Source: Plantago ovata (taxonomy: Eukaryota > Streptophyta > Magnoliopsida > Lamiales > Plantaginaceae). Taken from it: a stretch of DNA of 64,000 nucleotides. Below are positions 36,305 through 48,300 of this stretch, in pieces. Under the pieces are notes generated by a model. It was not told the DNA's origin, ran no database searches, and saw nothing but the letters and a program-made list of their open reading frames with translations. The stretch is taken from contig CM051456.1 of the NCBI GenBank assembly GCA_028274465.1, forward strand, positions 45,630,870-45,694,869. The letters are read 5' to 3'. Position 1 is the stretch's first letter; every line of letters starts with the position of its first letter. Made by a program: the position numbers and the translations under genes.

Positions 36305-38459
36305 CTATCTCTTCTTTTTGCGGGTACTAGTCTTCCCCTTCATTGATCTCCTCTCCATGCCACGAACCTGTGAATAAGAAAGAATATAGGCTGCAAGACC
36401 ACAGTAGTGAGTAGTAATATCAGGCGGTTCAGGTGGATCAGGTATGGCTTGCAAGACGTGTTGTTTGCCATCCACTTCGATGGTGCAATTTCTTTGGTAG
36501 ATGTCCATCACGGAGCGTAGTTTGGTCAAGAATGTTTGCCCTAAGAGTATGACATCCCCCGTCCCAGGTGCAGATGCCGACATAACTACAAAATTGGTGT
36601 ATATAGATGCTTCACCAATCTTGACCAACACATTTTTCACAACGCCCTCGGATCTCATAAAGGATACATCCGCCAGTTGCACAATAGCCCTTTGCTCCGA
36701 TAGTTTTCCAAGGTTGCTCTTTTCAAACACATTCAAAGGGATTATGTTCGAGTAGGATCCCGTGTCTAGTGTGGCACGGACATCTTCAAGCTCACCAATC
36801 CCTACCTTAACATCGAAACTTTTAGGGAGTGGTTCGGGATCCTCCTGCTCCTCATCACTTGCGTCAGAACCAAGGTCCTTCTCTTCTTCCTCAGCCTGTA
36901 AAAGTTCTTCCTTCATGCAACACTCGCACTTAACAACCTTCTCGATGGTGATTTCGTCAGGTACATCACCAGCCAATGTAATGGCATTCGACTTCACAGT
37001 GTTGCTAGGCAGTTTGCCTTGTTCCCTACTTGCTCCTCGGTCGATCAACTCTTGCATCTTTTGATGGGCCAGCCTAGTGCTCTCTTCCAACCTATCGAGC
37101 CTTGCCCTAGTCTTCTTGGAATCTTCTTCATAACGTTTGAGAAAACTTTGTGTGTGATCAACCATCTTTTGCAAGTTCTCCATCAGTTGAGCCGACTTCG
37201 ACTTCGGTGGCTCTTTCGGAGCGGGGTTTTCGCAGTGATCATTACCATAGTTTAGCCTACTACGGTCTTGGTTAGGTCCATAAGTTTGGTTAGCCGGTGC
37301 ATATCCTTGATTGTTTCGGAATCCCCTTCTCCAAAATCCACCTCGAGGATTCCTACCGTCTTGTCCGTAGCTAACGTTTTTGAGTACCAAACTCCATAGC
37401 AAAGGCTTCTTCTTCGCCTCCTCGAGCCCAGTTGCCATCATCGTATGCCAGCTCCGATCTACACATATGAGCCCCATGCCCATAGTTCTTGCATATTCGG
37501 CATACTTCGTTCGAAATAGTTGTTCCGGTGGCGCTCTTGAGGACTTGCTTCAATTCGTTGGTAAAGCACTCGAATTGATCCTCATTCCCCCTATACATAG
37601 GGGCTTCTTGAGTCGGTGGAGCTTCAGGTCCACGTCTCCTAACCATTGCTCTTGGGTCCTTGAACTGCGAACCCTTAGCAAGCCTTTCGAAAACTGCCCA
37701 GACGGCTTCTGCGGTTTCCTCCCAAATATTGCCTCGGCATTGGAAATGCACCACTTGTTGGTTCTCGAAGGTTAGTCCATTGTAGAAGTGTTGGACTAGG
37801 TCGGAAAGTTCAAAACCATGGTGAGGGCACTTGTTCGTGATATCTTGGAACCTCTCGAACGCGGTGTAGATGGTCTCATCATAGTCCTGCTTGAATCCAG
37901 TGATTTGCGCCTTTAGCGCGGTAGTCAAGGTGTGAGGGAAGTATTTCTCCATGAAAGCTGAAAAAACCTTTTCCCAAGTGTCCAGCGAGCCTGCTGGAAG
38001 AGAACTTAACCATGACTTGGCTCTGTCGCCAAGTCCCATAGCAAAAACCTTCATCCTTAACTCATCCGTTGTTATGTCAGCTCCGGGTCGTGGGAGTTGG
38101 TTGACGAAATCATCGATATCGTGCAAGTACCCCATCACATCTTCCCTTGATAAGCCATAGAACCTCGGAAGTTGTTGGAATGCGTGGTTCTTGATCTCCA
38201 GATCTCGAGTTGCAAACGAAAGAACAATCGCCGGTCCCCTCATACGATCCTTGGTGGGTTGAACCCATGCCTTCAGTGGTCTAGCTTCTGCCATTCCGTC
38301 GATTTCCTTGAAAAGAATGAGTAGAGATTCAGAGAAATCGGTTTCCTCTATTTCCTCTAGTGCGCGCCTTTCAAGTAGTCGCCTTCTTTGGTGGTAGACT
38401 CTATCGATCTCAGCAATTGAATCAGCAAGCGGTGTTCCTACAGAACGTGTATGCGGCAT
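36305..38459 (-). pseudogene. gag-protease of element A (single frameshift)
   Basis: The most complete copy: Met-Pro-His-Thr start at 38459, basic/Glu-rich N-terminus, Athila-type gag core (38200-37700), CCHC knuckle (about 37455-37500), Gly/Arg/Asn-rich linker, charged helical stretch, retropepsin with DTGSYSN (near 36755) and ILLGQTFL, basic C-terminus ending at 36305. One extra base near 37378 separates the frames 38459-37371 and about 37378-36305. About 718 codons in total. No polymerase follows. Confidence 0.9.
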
Positions 38460-38609
38460 ACACTATCTGTAACAGACTAGGAAAGGTGAATTAGAAACAG
38501 ACTAGGAAAGCAGTATCAGAGAGAGATTAAAAAGGAAAACTAAAACTAGTAGAATTAGGAATCTAAAGATGAAAATATAAACAAATTAAACAGAAAAAAG
38601 GAGTATAGT

Positions 38610-38626
38610 CCCCGGCAGCGGCGCCA
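38610..38626 (-). promoter_or_regulatory. Primer-binding site, tRNA-Asp type, element A
   Basis: Plus-strand CCCCGGCAGCGGCGCCA; one mismatch to the plant tRNA-Asp 3' end, three bases from the LTR. This primer is characteristic of Athila-lineage elements. Confidence 0.88.
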
Positions 38627-38629
38627 ATT

Positions 38630-39923
38630 TGATGAACCGGAATTTTTCGGGTCCCGATTCAATAAAATAATATTTGTAATTTAGCCAAAGGCAATCCACA
38701 ATTACAACAAAAACCGTAGTGTAGCAGTAGAATGACTCGAGTGTCGTTCTCTCAGGAATATAACTAGCTTTATCAAATCTAATTTAGAATATAAAAACAG
38801 CAGACAGATAGCAAAGGGTTTTTTCTAACAGATAATGGAGATTGGTGATAGTATGATCCTTCTTAGCATAATGGGTCGATAATCATGCATAAATTCCTCG
38901 GTCTTGCATAGAGATCTTTGAATCAATCTAGTGTCCTGTTGCAATTATTAAGCACTACGAAGATAATGGGTCTGACAAGTCAATCACTATTGTCCTATTG
39001 TGTTCCGTAATTATTCAACACTACGAAGATAAACTCGCACACAGGTCGACAAGTGTCCAATTGTGCATAATAATTAATACAACATACGAGAATTTAGGCT
39101 GTGCCTGATCAACGAAATAAAGCAATGACACGGAGTATAATGCGCGATATAGCCATTAGCATGATTATCTTCCCTTCGCTAAGAATTCACATACTACCAC
39201 CAACGATAAGTTTAGCTACTCATAATAGGCATGCAATCAATAGAAATCATAGAAGAAAACATATTGAAAGATATATAAAATAAGTAGATTAAACTGTAAG
39301 ATACAAGTTACCGAAGGTTGTCAATCTCCGAAGAATTGCGATCCTACAAGCTCCAATCCGCTATGAAAAAGTATCCCCTAAGCTATGGAACTCCCAGGAC
39401 AGGCCCCGGGAAGTTCCTACCTAAAACTATAGAGAGAGGTGAGAAAGTAGGTCTGGAAAGATATGATTTTCGGAGAAAACTGAGCAACTATATATAGGCT
39501 TCGAATTATTGTCGGATGGTTCGCCCCACACACGCGGCGGTTCGCCCGGTGTTGGGCGGTTCGCCCCAGAGAAAAACTCGCGGAATTCCGCGTTTTTGAC
39601 GCGTTTTTGGATTTCTTCCCCTTTTCGGACTCGGTTTCTGACTTCTAGTAGCCTTCTAACCTCCAGATTCGGCCCCTAGACTTCAAATCCTATCCGGAAA
39701 CCTTCAGATACTCCAAATAGGCTTCTGGAACACCAATTCCTTGTCAACTTCAATATAATTGCCCGGAAATCTTCGAATTTCAGCCAAAACTTGTAAAATA
39801 AAATCTAAAGGGAAACGTGACACTATTCTAATAAAATGCACTAAAATATAGCTAAATTAACATAGAGGATAGCTAAAATAGGTGAAAAAGACTCGAATGA
39901 AAGTGTAAAATACACATTCATCA
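38630..39923 (-). repeat. 5' LTR of element A
   Basis: 1294 bp. Palindrome array at 39511-39570 (three units, one degraded), TATA ctatatatag at 39488-39497. Followed by the gacgt target repeat. Confidence 0.92.
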
Positions 39924-39928
39924 GACGT

Positions 39929-40303
39929 TAATCGGGCACAGATAAACTCGTAATAATCATGACATGAAATACAATCGTGGTCATTAATTAAAAGGAGTTA
40001 TTGATCTAGCGGTTAACATTTCAAAGAGAGAGAGTGCTCTGACGGTTTTTGTTAGTGGGCCACTACGCATTTAATGCAAAGGCTCCACTAACGCCACTGT
40101 ATCTCTGTTTTACCCTTGCTGAAAACTCAAATCGATTGAGTTTCCCACACATCAGAGACACTATATAAAGAAGGAGTTAGAGAAATGACAAAATTCTTTA
40201 ACTCACATTTCCTTTCTCTGCAAATTTTAGCCTGAATCTACTGTACCTCCAGTCAAAAAGCAAACAAACTTTTTCGTACACATTTTCTTCTCTATATAAA
40301 GAA
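39929..40303 (+). promoter_or_regulatory. Promoter-like segment before the Sirevirus env-like frame
   Basis: Contains a TATA box tatataaag at 40162-40170, about 135 bases before the env-like Met. An 8-bp inverted repeat AAACTCAA / TTGAGTTT (40123-40143) ends 18 bases upstream of it, and a 13-bp palindrome TAGTGGGCCACTA lies at 40053-40065. A CT-rich leader follows. This suggests an internal promoter for the env-like gene; no experimental support is available from sequence. Confidence 0.45.
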
Positions 40304-42346
40304 ATGGCACCGAAAAGACAATCTTCTAAGACCTCCAAGTCGTCTAAGGTTGACAGTGCTGAGAAACGCACTGCTCCGGTGACTACTCCGGCAACAAACA
40401 CAGCGAAAGTTGTGTTGAAAAACGATAGAATCATCGAGAAACCCATGCCTCCTTCATATCTTGACACTGCAAAGTGTGAGATGATGATGCAATGGGGTGG
40501 ATTCGCTAAAGAGAAGTATATCCGATACTTCTATGAACAAGAACTTGACGGTGACAATGAAGAGGCGCTTGACTTTATCAAGCAGCAAGGCCTCATTCAT
40601 TTTATAACTGCTCGCCCTAAGCAAGTGAGCATGTTAGATACTATGGAGTTCTACAACAATGCAGAAATCCAGTCCCTAACTGATAGTCAAGGAGTCACTG
40701 AAAAAGTGATCTTTACTACAGTTCAGAACACGCAAATCGTCCTGAAATGGACTGATTTAGCGGAAATCTTTCAGATTGCAACCACTGGAACTGAAGATGA
40801 CATCACTGCCACTGATGAAGAAATTGAAGCCTTCTACAGTGATGTCAGAAATGAGAAAATGAAGAAAGGAGAGATTGCTCCCGTGACTTGGACAAAGCAC
40901 GTTAAGAGGAAGCATCTTTGCCATTCACTTGGTCTAGTAGCTCTGCTACTAATCAAAGTCTTGGACTCCCAAGTTGGAGGAATAGACCAAGTAGGCCTGA
41001 GAAGGTGGCCGCTGCTGATGCATATCTATGAGACCAAAACGGAGCTCAACTGGGCTAAGTACATTTTCAACAGACTTGTTGATTGTGTTACTAAGTTCAA
41101 GGTTAAAGTGGAAGACAACAAAGTCTTACCTACCTTCCCAGTTATGTATGGAATAAAGATATGCTTTATCCTTGAACATTTCAGGATTCCGCTGAGAAAC
41201 CCATTGCCAATCAAGAAATCTGTATGCAATGTGGGAAGAGCCTTCTACAAGCAGAATGTACCTAAGACTGCTGGCAAGAAACTCGAAAAATCAAAGAAGA
41301 CAACAGCTGCAAATGTTGTCAGCACAAGCCAGCAAGAAAGGTATACAACAGCTGCAGACGTCACCACTCAACAACTTAGAGAAGAAACTCCTGTAGATAG
41401 TGGTGACAGAGATGAAACTACTGTAGATGGTGATCATGCTAACAGCATTACACCCGTTGCTGAAAATGCAACTACTGACGCCTCTGCTGGGAAACTGGAG
41501 AAATCCAAGAAGAAAAAGAGGAAAGCTGATGATGACACTCAGACTGCAGCGTCATCAGCAAACCCCGTCCCCAAGAGAAAAAGGACAAATAATCCTGGAA
41601 AGAAAACACTGGCTCGCAAGTCAGTACCAATTGTCCATGATCTCTCGGACGATTCCCAAGCAGTTGCTGAAAAGCAAACTCCAGTAGATGTTGACAAGGT
41701 GGTTACTAAAACCTATGTCAGCAACGTTGAAGTGTTTGCGGAAGCCTTCAACAATCAACGCAATGTTGATCCTTCTACTGTGAATAGACCACAAGGCAGT
41801 GGAAATGAAATTCCTGCCCAAGTCCCAGATATCTACATTGTAGATAATCTTGATGACCAAACTCTGGAACCGGTTACTGATATCGCGGCTGATATAAGAA
41901 CCGCGGCACTTGCTGAACAAGCAACTCATCAGGTTGCTGAAGAACCAGTTGCTGAGACAGCAATGGTTCAAGTCCCAGAAGTTGCTGAAGAAACACAAGA
42001 AGCATTATTCGACGACGCATTTCGCGATGCTGAGAATACTGGCCCCAGTTCACCAAAGACATCAATTGACAAAGTCCAGCTTGTACTGGAAGAATTAAGC
42101 CATCAAATGGAGTTGGATATTGAAGAAACATCCAACAAATCAATATATGTTTTTATGACAAGTAGTGAGCTTAAGGGTCAAGATGCTTCCGCTCAACTTG
42201 TCATTTCAGAGACAAGGGAGATTGCTGAAACCGCGCAGCTTTCTCAAACAGAGCAAGCCAAGAAGTCTGCTGAAGAAACGGTCCCAGAAACTGAAGAAAC
42301 TGATAATGCTGAAAGGACTGAGCCACAACTTGTCCTTCCTCAGCAG

Positions 42347-42733
42347 GTAGTTAATTCAACCTTAAGCAAATCTTCAATTTCTGAAACTCAATCTTTTGCT
42401 AAAATTATGATCTCTCTACAGACTTCTAAAGATGCAAGTCAGACGGTTGCTGAAGCCTCTGCACCAGAATCAACACTTCCTGCTCAGCAGGTAGTTAAAG
42501 TTTTTGGTAAAACAACTAAGTTTGACAACTTAGTACTTGTATCTAACACATATTTATTTCAGGATGAACAAATGAAGGATGCTTCTCAAGCTCCTCAAAG
42601 AATGGAAATTGTACCAGCACAAACAAGTGTGCAACATGAGCTTGCTGAAACTCAGCAGGTAATTCATGTTTCAGCTTTGGACTCTAAGACAATTATCCAA
42701 ACCTCTCCTGATCTAAATATTATTCTTTTTCAG
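42347..42733 (+). other. Three in-frame mini-intron-like modules
   Basis: Segments 42347-42421 (75 nt), 42491-42562 (72 nt) and 42659-42733 (75 nt) each follow CAGCAG, begin GTA and end in pyrimidine-rich (T)CAG or TACAG. All are multiples of three and lack stops. The pieces between them share a KDASQ...QQ pattern, as if exon plus intron had been repeated. Confidence 0.5.
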
Positions 42734-43654
42734 GCTCTAAAGGAGACCACTGAAGTGGTGCACATCACTGAAAATCCACAAGTGAGTTCTGAGGAACTTT
42801 ACTTAAACTTCAAAAGAACAACCTTGTCAACAGTTGCTAAGTCTGTCAGCAACTGGCAAAGGTACAGAAGGATGGACTTTTCTGATCTCCATCTTCATCT
42901 ATCAAATGAGAAAAAGAGATCTTCTTTGCTGAAGCTCGAGACGTTTGTCCACTCCATACTTCCTGAAGAAATGTCATATTCTCAGCTAATGAGCTCAAAT
43001 CTGATTGCTCAAATCAGAGAAAATATGAAGGCCAAATTTAAGAGTGTCTCTCCAGCTGAACAAGTTGTGATGCTCAAGGGTTCATTTGTAACCGTGGTGG
43101 TTGATCCCCACAAAATCAATGAAGAAGAGGAAGTGACGAGTGTTGCTTTATACAAGCATCTCGAGTTAGTCATTTTGACTGATGATGATGAAGAGGAATA
43201 AGATGAAAACATCCCAACTGATCCCAGTGATGATGAAGGGAAAGATTCAAAGGATAAAAAGGACGACGATGATGACAATCAAGGTCCTAGTCCTGATGCT
43301 GGTGGACAAACAAAACAATCAGCAAGCTGAACAAACACCAACTCAGCATGAATCTCAACCTGCTCCTGCTGAAACTGAAAATCAAGCACCTGTACAAGGC
43401 GCTGATACTGAAGAGGAATACGCCAGAAAGCGAGCTGCCTTGAAACATGGCAAGAGCAAGCTTTCTGATGCCGAGTTATCTTTACTCGATGCCAAGGTCA
43501 CTGATACAAACCTTGATGATGAAGAGGAAATGGATGAAGATTACCAAAGAGCACTACAAAACAGTATCCAAATTCATGCAATGCATACGCAGAATTTGGA
43601 CATTGCTCAATCTTCAGGAGTAAAGCCACAGGAAGTCCCCTCCCTTCCACTTAC

Positions 43655-43785
43655 TACTGGTGAAACTCCAGTAATTGAGTCTCAAACGTTGCCATCAGCA
43701 ACTACTCAATTAAAACATACTACTGGTGAAACTCCAGTCGTTGAGTCTGAAGTGTTGCCATCAGCAACCACTCAACCAAAAGGGA
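43655..43785 (+). repeat. 66-bp tandem duplication in the env-like frame
   Basis: Two adjacent copies encode TTGETPV-ES---LPSATTQ. They differ at several bases and are in frame. Confidence 0.75.
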
Positions 43786-45012
43786 ATGAAGCTGCTGACT
43801 TAGGTTCCAAGGTTGCTGGCCTTGATGAATCTGAGGATGAAGATGATCTTTCAGCAAATGAGGATGAAAATTCCAAGAAAGAACCCAAAGTGGTTGACAT
43901 TCCTCCTCCTGACTATACAAATGATGAAGGAGATGACTTAAGAGGAGAATTGCTGCTACAAAAGATGATCAATTTGCTTCAGAACTTAAAGTTCATTCCT
44001 TGACCCCTAATCTAGTGCCGTTCCCACGTGTAGAGGAGTTTACTCCAAGAATTTTGGCACTTAATAAAGTCCATGATGCCTGCAAAGCAGAAGATGATGC
44101 ACTGCTTGCTGAGAGCCCGCTTGATATCGGAAAGATATTGGCTACAGTGCTGAGATGCACTACTACTCTTACAATAGCTCAGAAAGACATTAGTTTTCAT
44201 CACAAGAGCTATGAAGAAGATGTAAGTCAAGCACTACGGCTAGCAAAGTCTGCATTAGTCAAGGCTCAGACTTTCATGGAAGAAAAGGCTGCAACAGAGC
44301 GCAGACATGAGGAGAATATGGCGAGTATTAAAAATGAATTGTCAAAGTTGACTTTTGATCAGCCGGCAATCATCATGAAATACAACAGCCTAAGTACTCT
44401 TGCTGAAAATTGCAATGAGTTCTTCTCTTTGCACATTACTCCGATGTTGCAATCCATGTCTAAGGGGGAAGATAAACGAAAGAGAACTACAAGAAAGAAA
44501 ACCCCTCCTACTGTTGAAGCGCCACTGACCATAGAACCTCTTGCTGAAAGAGAGCAAAGTCTAAAAGACAAGCAGAATCTGAGTTAAATTCAGCAAGTCC
44601 CAAAAAGAGAAAAACTGCTGCTGAAACTCAAGGATTTTGTCACACTGAAAGTCATCAAGCTCTCAATGAAGATGATGATGATGATGACAATCAGACAATA
44701 GCTCAAGCCATAAGAGCTAGACCAGTTACAGCCTTAACTCCGTCTGGCCATTCAAAGCATTTCTCTTCTGACTCAAGATCTTCAGCAAGAGATCAAGACA
44801 ATGCAAAGTCAAGAAGAAGAAGGCAAAGACAGGAAGAAAAGAGGCTGGCCAGCATTGCTATTGGCTCCGGCATTGAATATACAAAGACCAGCAATGATGA
44901 AACCACTCAAAACGTGATCAGAAACGTTATGGTTGCTGGATCTTAAAGCTGGAAGATTTGCTGGTGAATGAGTTCTTTCCAACAGCCATATTGAACCAAA
45001 TGTTCACTAGGA

Positions 45013-45398
45013 TTGATCTCAAGAAATATTGCTGGGAGATGGTTGAATCTAGAAGTCTCAGTAAGAAGAACTGCAATTGGTAAGTCTATAAGACAAGAAC
45101 CTAAATTGATAAAACCATTTGGCATTGCTTATTACTCTGACCCCGTGACCAAGAAAACAAAGAAGAGACTTGGATTGATTCCTTATGAGTATTTCTATCT
45201 CACTGCTAAGGATCAAGAAGAAGATCTTCTTTGGCTAAGGAAGATTCATCCTAAAAGCACTTCAGATACACAACTTCTCCATGCCAGCAATTGGGGCATG
45301 CATTTGTGGGTAACTCATTACATGGAAATGAATGCTGAAAAGCATTATCATACTGCCTGCAAAAATGCAAGGATTCTTCAACAAAAAGTCCGTAGGCT
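45013..45398 (+). pseudogene. 3' env-like remnant of Sire-1
   Basis: A second open piece (SVRRTAIGKSIR ... KNARILQQKV) in another frame from the main env-like sequence, which it follows after a stop at 44944-44946. It probably belongs to the same gene, either through a lost splice or frameshifts. It ends abruptly at the junction with gypsy integrase near 45399; the residues after that come from the wrong strand of H. Confidence 0.45.
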
Positions 45399-48300
45399 AC
45401 TTGAACGACCCTATCCATTTTGGATCAAGCTTGCCCATTCCATCTTGCTGTGTTGCCTTCCTCAGCACCAAGTCTCCTACTTGAAGTTCTCTGTTCTTCA
45501 CATTCTTGTTCTAGCTCCTTGCCAGTCTGCCTTGATAGTTTATGATCCTCGCCAATGTTGTGCTCCTTACCTCTTCCAGTGTATCTAAGTCCAGCATCCT
45601 TGCATCGTGGTTATCTCCGGGTTCATAACCTTGAATTCTTAGAGTCTCTACAACTGCTTCTGCCGGGATCACAACCTCTGATCCGTAGACCAAGTGAAAT
45701 GGCGTCTCTTGAGCTGATGTTTTTGAAGTAGTCCTGTATGCCCAAAGGACTCCATCTAGTTCATCTACCCAATCTCCTTGGCACGCCTTCAGTCTCTTCT
45801 CTATTAGCTCCACCAACGTTCGGTTGGTTCTCTCCACTTGACCGTTCGACCGTGGGTAATATACTGATGTGAACCTTTGTTCTATCTTCATCTTTTTACA
45901 CCACTCCTTGAGCTTCTTTCCTGAGAATTGTGTGCCGTTGTCTGAGACTATGACTCTTGGTAGTCCAAATCGACATACTATATTTTTCCAAATGAATTCT
46001 AGCACCTTATTCTCTGAAATTGTGGATACTGCCTGCGCCTCAACCCACTTGGAAAAATACTCAACTGCTACAATTAGGAACTTCTTTTGCCCTGTTCCTT
46101 TCGGAAACGGTCCTACTATGTCTATGCCCCATTTATCAAATGGGCAAGTGATGTTAGTTGGCTTGAGCTCTCTAACTCGCTTTGTTCTTTGCTTAGCATA
46201 TTTCTGGCATTCCGTGCAAGCCTTGGCGTATCGGATGGCATCTGCGATAATCCTCGGCCAATAATATCCTTGCCTTAAAACCTTCTGAGCTAATGATCTT
46301 CCGCCAGAATGATTTCCACAACTTCCCTCGTGCACTTTCGCTAGTATCTGTTTTGCTTCTAAAACCGTCAAACATCTCAAGTGAGTGCCCGCAAATGACC
46401 TTCTATACATGTCATTGCCAATCACTAAGTATCTTAGTGACCGGCCCATCACCCTTCTTGCTTGCACCATATCACTTGGAAGTTCTCCCTTAGTAAGGTA
46501 CCTTCTTATATCTTGCATCCAATTCTCATCTTCCTTTATACTTAAGACACTCCGCTCTTCAACCGTGACTGACGGCTTAGCTTGCTCCATCAACATTATC
46601 CTCCTCGTGTCTATTGCTCCTGAAGATGACGCATATTTTGCTAGTACATCCGCTCTATCATTTTCCTTTCTTGGTATCAAGCTTAAACGAAACTCTTTGA
46701 ATTATTCAGCTTCTTCTTTCAATATAGCCAGGTAACTTCTCATGCTTGGGTGGGTGGCTTCAAACGGTCCCCGGTATTGATACTCCACTAATTGTGAGTT
46801 CGTGTATCCTTCTAAGTATTCCACCCCCAGTGTTTTGGCTATTTTGATCCCATTTAGAAGGGCTTCATACTCTGCCTCATTGTTCGTCACTTTGAACGGT
46901 AGAGATATTGCGAATTCTAACTCCGCCCCTCTTGGCCCTTCCAAATACACTCCTGCTCCTCCCATGGTCGATAGTGAAGAACCATCAACTTTCATTTCCC
47001 AATATTCCCTATCTCCTTTTTTCTCCTCGTCTATCTTACCCACGGGGATTTCCTCTTTTCCTTCTTTAGGCGGTGGATCTTGAGCCTCTTCCAAAGTCAT
47101 GACGGATGCTATTCTGCTCTCTTCCTCTTCCGTGGTGATAGGAGTAGATCTGGTTGGGAATTCCACTGTGAAATCTGCAATTACTTGTGCTTTCTTAGCT
47201 GACGGAGCTTGAAAGTCTATCTCATGTTCACTCAATTCAATTGCCCATTTTGCTAATCTTCCCGAATGTTCCGGCTTCCCTAACACTTGCTTTAAGGGCT
47301 CATGAGTCAACACAATTACCTTGTGAGATCTAAAGTAAGGCTTCAATTTTCTTGAGGTATGAAGTAAAGAATATGCTAGCTTTTCCATATCCAAGTACCT
47401 TGTTTCCGCTGGGGCTAAAGCTTTACTCACATAGTAAATCGGGAGGCAATCAGCTCCTTGAATTCTTACCAAGACTGAACTAATCGCTTCATGTGCAAAT
47501 GCCAAGTACAAGTAGAGTGGCTCTCCATCTACTGGTTTGGACAACAGAGGTGGAGATTGAAGGTAGCTCTTCAAGTCTTCTAAGGCTTGTCTACACTCCT
47601 CGTTCCATATGAAGCTCGCCTTGTCCTTTCTCTCTTGGTCCGTTTTTCTCAAAATTGTAAAGAATGGGAGGTTCTTTTTCTGCGGATCGAGAGATGAAGT
47701 GACTCAAAGCAATTACCTTTCCTACTAACTGTTGTACCTCATGATGTGTCGTAGGGTGCGGCAAATCATGTATTGCCTTGATCTTCTATGGGTTTGCTTC
47801 TATACCTCTTTAGGTGACCATATAACCCAAGAACTTTCCCCCTTTTACCCCAAAAGTGCATTTTGCGGGGTTAAGTTTCATTCCATATTTTCTCAAGATA
47901 GCAAAACACTCGTTCAAATGGGCTATATGATCAACCTCTGTCTTTCTCTTTACGAGCATGTCATCCACGTAGACTTCCATCGTCGTCCCTAGCTCTTCTT
48001 TGAACATCTGGTTCACAAGTCTTTGGTAAGTAGCTCCTGCATTTTTCAACCCAAATGGCATGACCTTGAAGCAGTAAACACCTCTAGCTGCAAACAAGGT
48101 TGTCTTTGGGATATCCTCCATTTCGCCATTTTGATTTGGTAAAAGCCTTGATACGCATCCATAAAACTCAATAGAGCGCATCCTGCTGTTGAATCAACCA
48201 ATTGATCTATCCTTGGCAGAGGGTAAGGATCTTTTGGGCAAAATTTATTGAGCTGTGTAAAGTTATTACACATCCTCCACTTCCCTGTCTCTGGCTTCTC

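Larger units (their letters stand above)
31521..39923 (-). mobile_element. Element A: complete Athila-lineage non-autonomous LTR retrotransposon
   Basis: 8403 bp, with both LTRs, PBS, PPT and a perfect 5-bp target duplication gacgt (31516-31520 and 39924-39928), inserted into Sire-1. Order on the minus strand: 5' LTR, PBS, gag-protease, post-gag hairpin, CpG palindromes, non-coding leader, ORF2, 3' conserved region with purine tract and twin hairpins, PPT, 3' LTR. There is no RT, RNase H or integrase. It is the reference copy of the family, with the fewest lesions and LTRs nearly identical outside the palindrome array. Confidence 0.95.
40304..44946 (+). pseudogene. Env-like frame of Sire-1
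   Basis: A very long frame begins at 40304 (MAPKRQSSKTSK) and is open for 965 codons to 43201. It then continues through shifts near 43325, 43965 and 44585 to 44946, about 1540 codons in all. The first ~330 residues form a globular domain resembling the plant transposon/env-like proteins of Sireviruses. The rest is low-complexity, rich in Glu, Thr and Ala, with acidic runs, a 66-bp tandem repeat (43655-43785) and a helical section at about 44000-44470. I see no signal peptide, transmembrane span or fusion motif, so an envelope function is not supported by sequence. It contains three GT...AG modules (see 42347-42733). Confidence 0.7.
23562..45398 (+). mobile_element. Sire-1: Sirevirus-type copia retrotransposon, 3' truncated, split by element A
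   Basis: 5' LTR, tRNA-iMet PBS, gag, pol in copia order (protease, integrase, RT, RNase H), a region of inverted repeats, element A (31521-39923), then an env-like frame to about 45398. The end joins integrase of H, so no 3' LTR is seen. Gag and overall layout fit the Sirevirus (SIRE/Maximus) lineage. Left target bases ataag (23557-23561) are identical to those of Sire-2. Confidence 0.85.

Noticed and set aside
40304-44946. True retroviral envelope function of the env-like frame
   Set aside because: No signal peptide, transmembrane span, furin-type site or fusion peptide visible; only position and lineage suggest the name.
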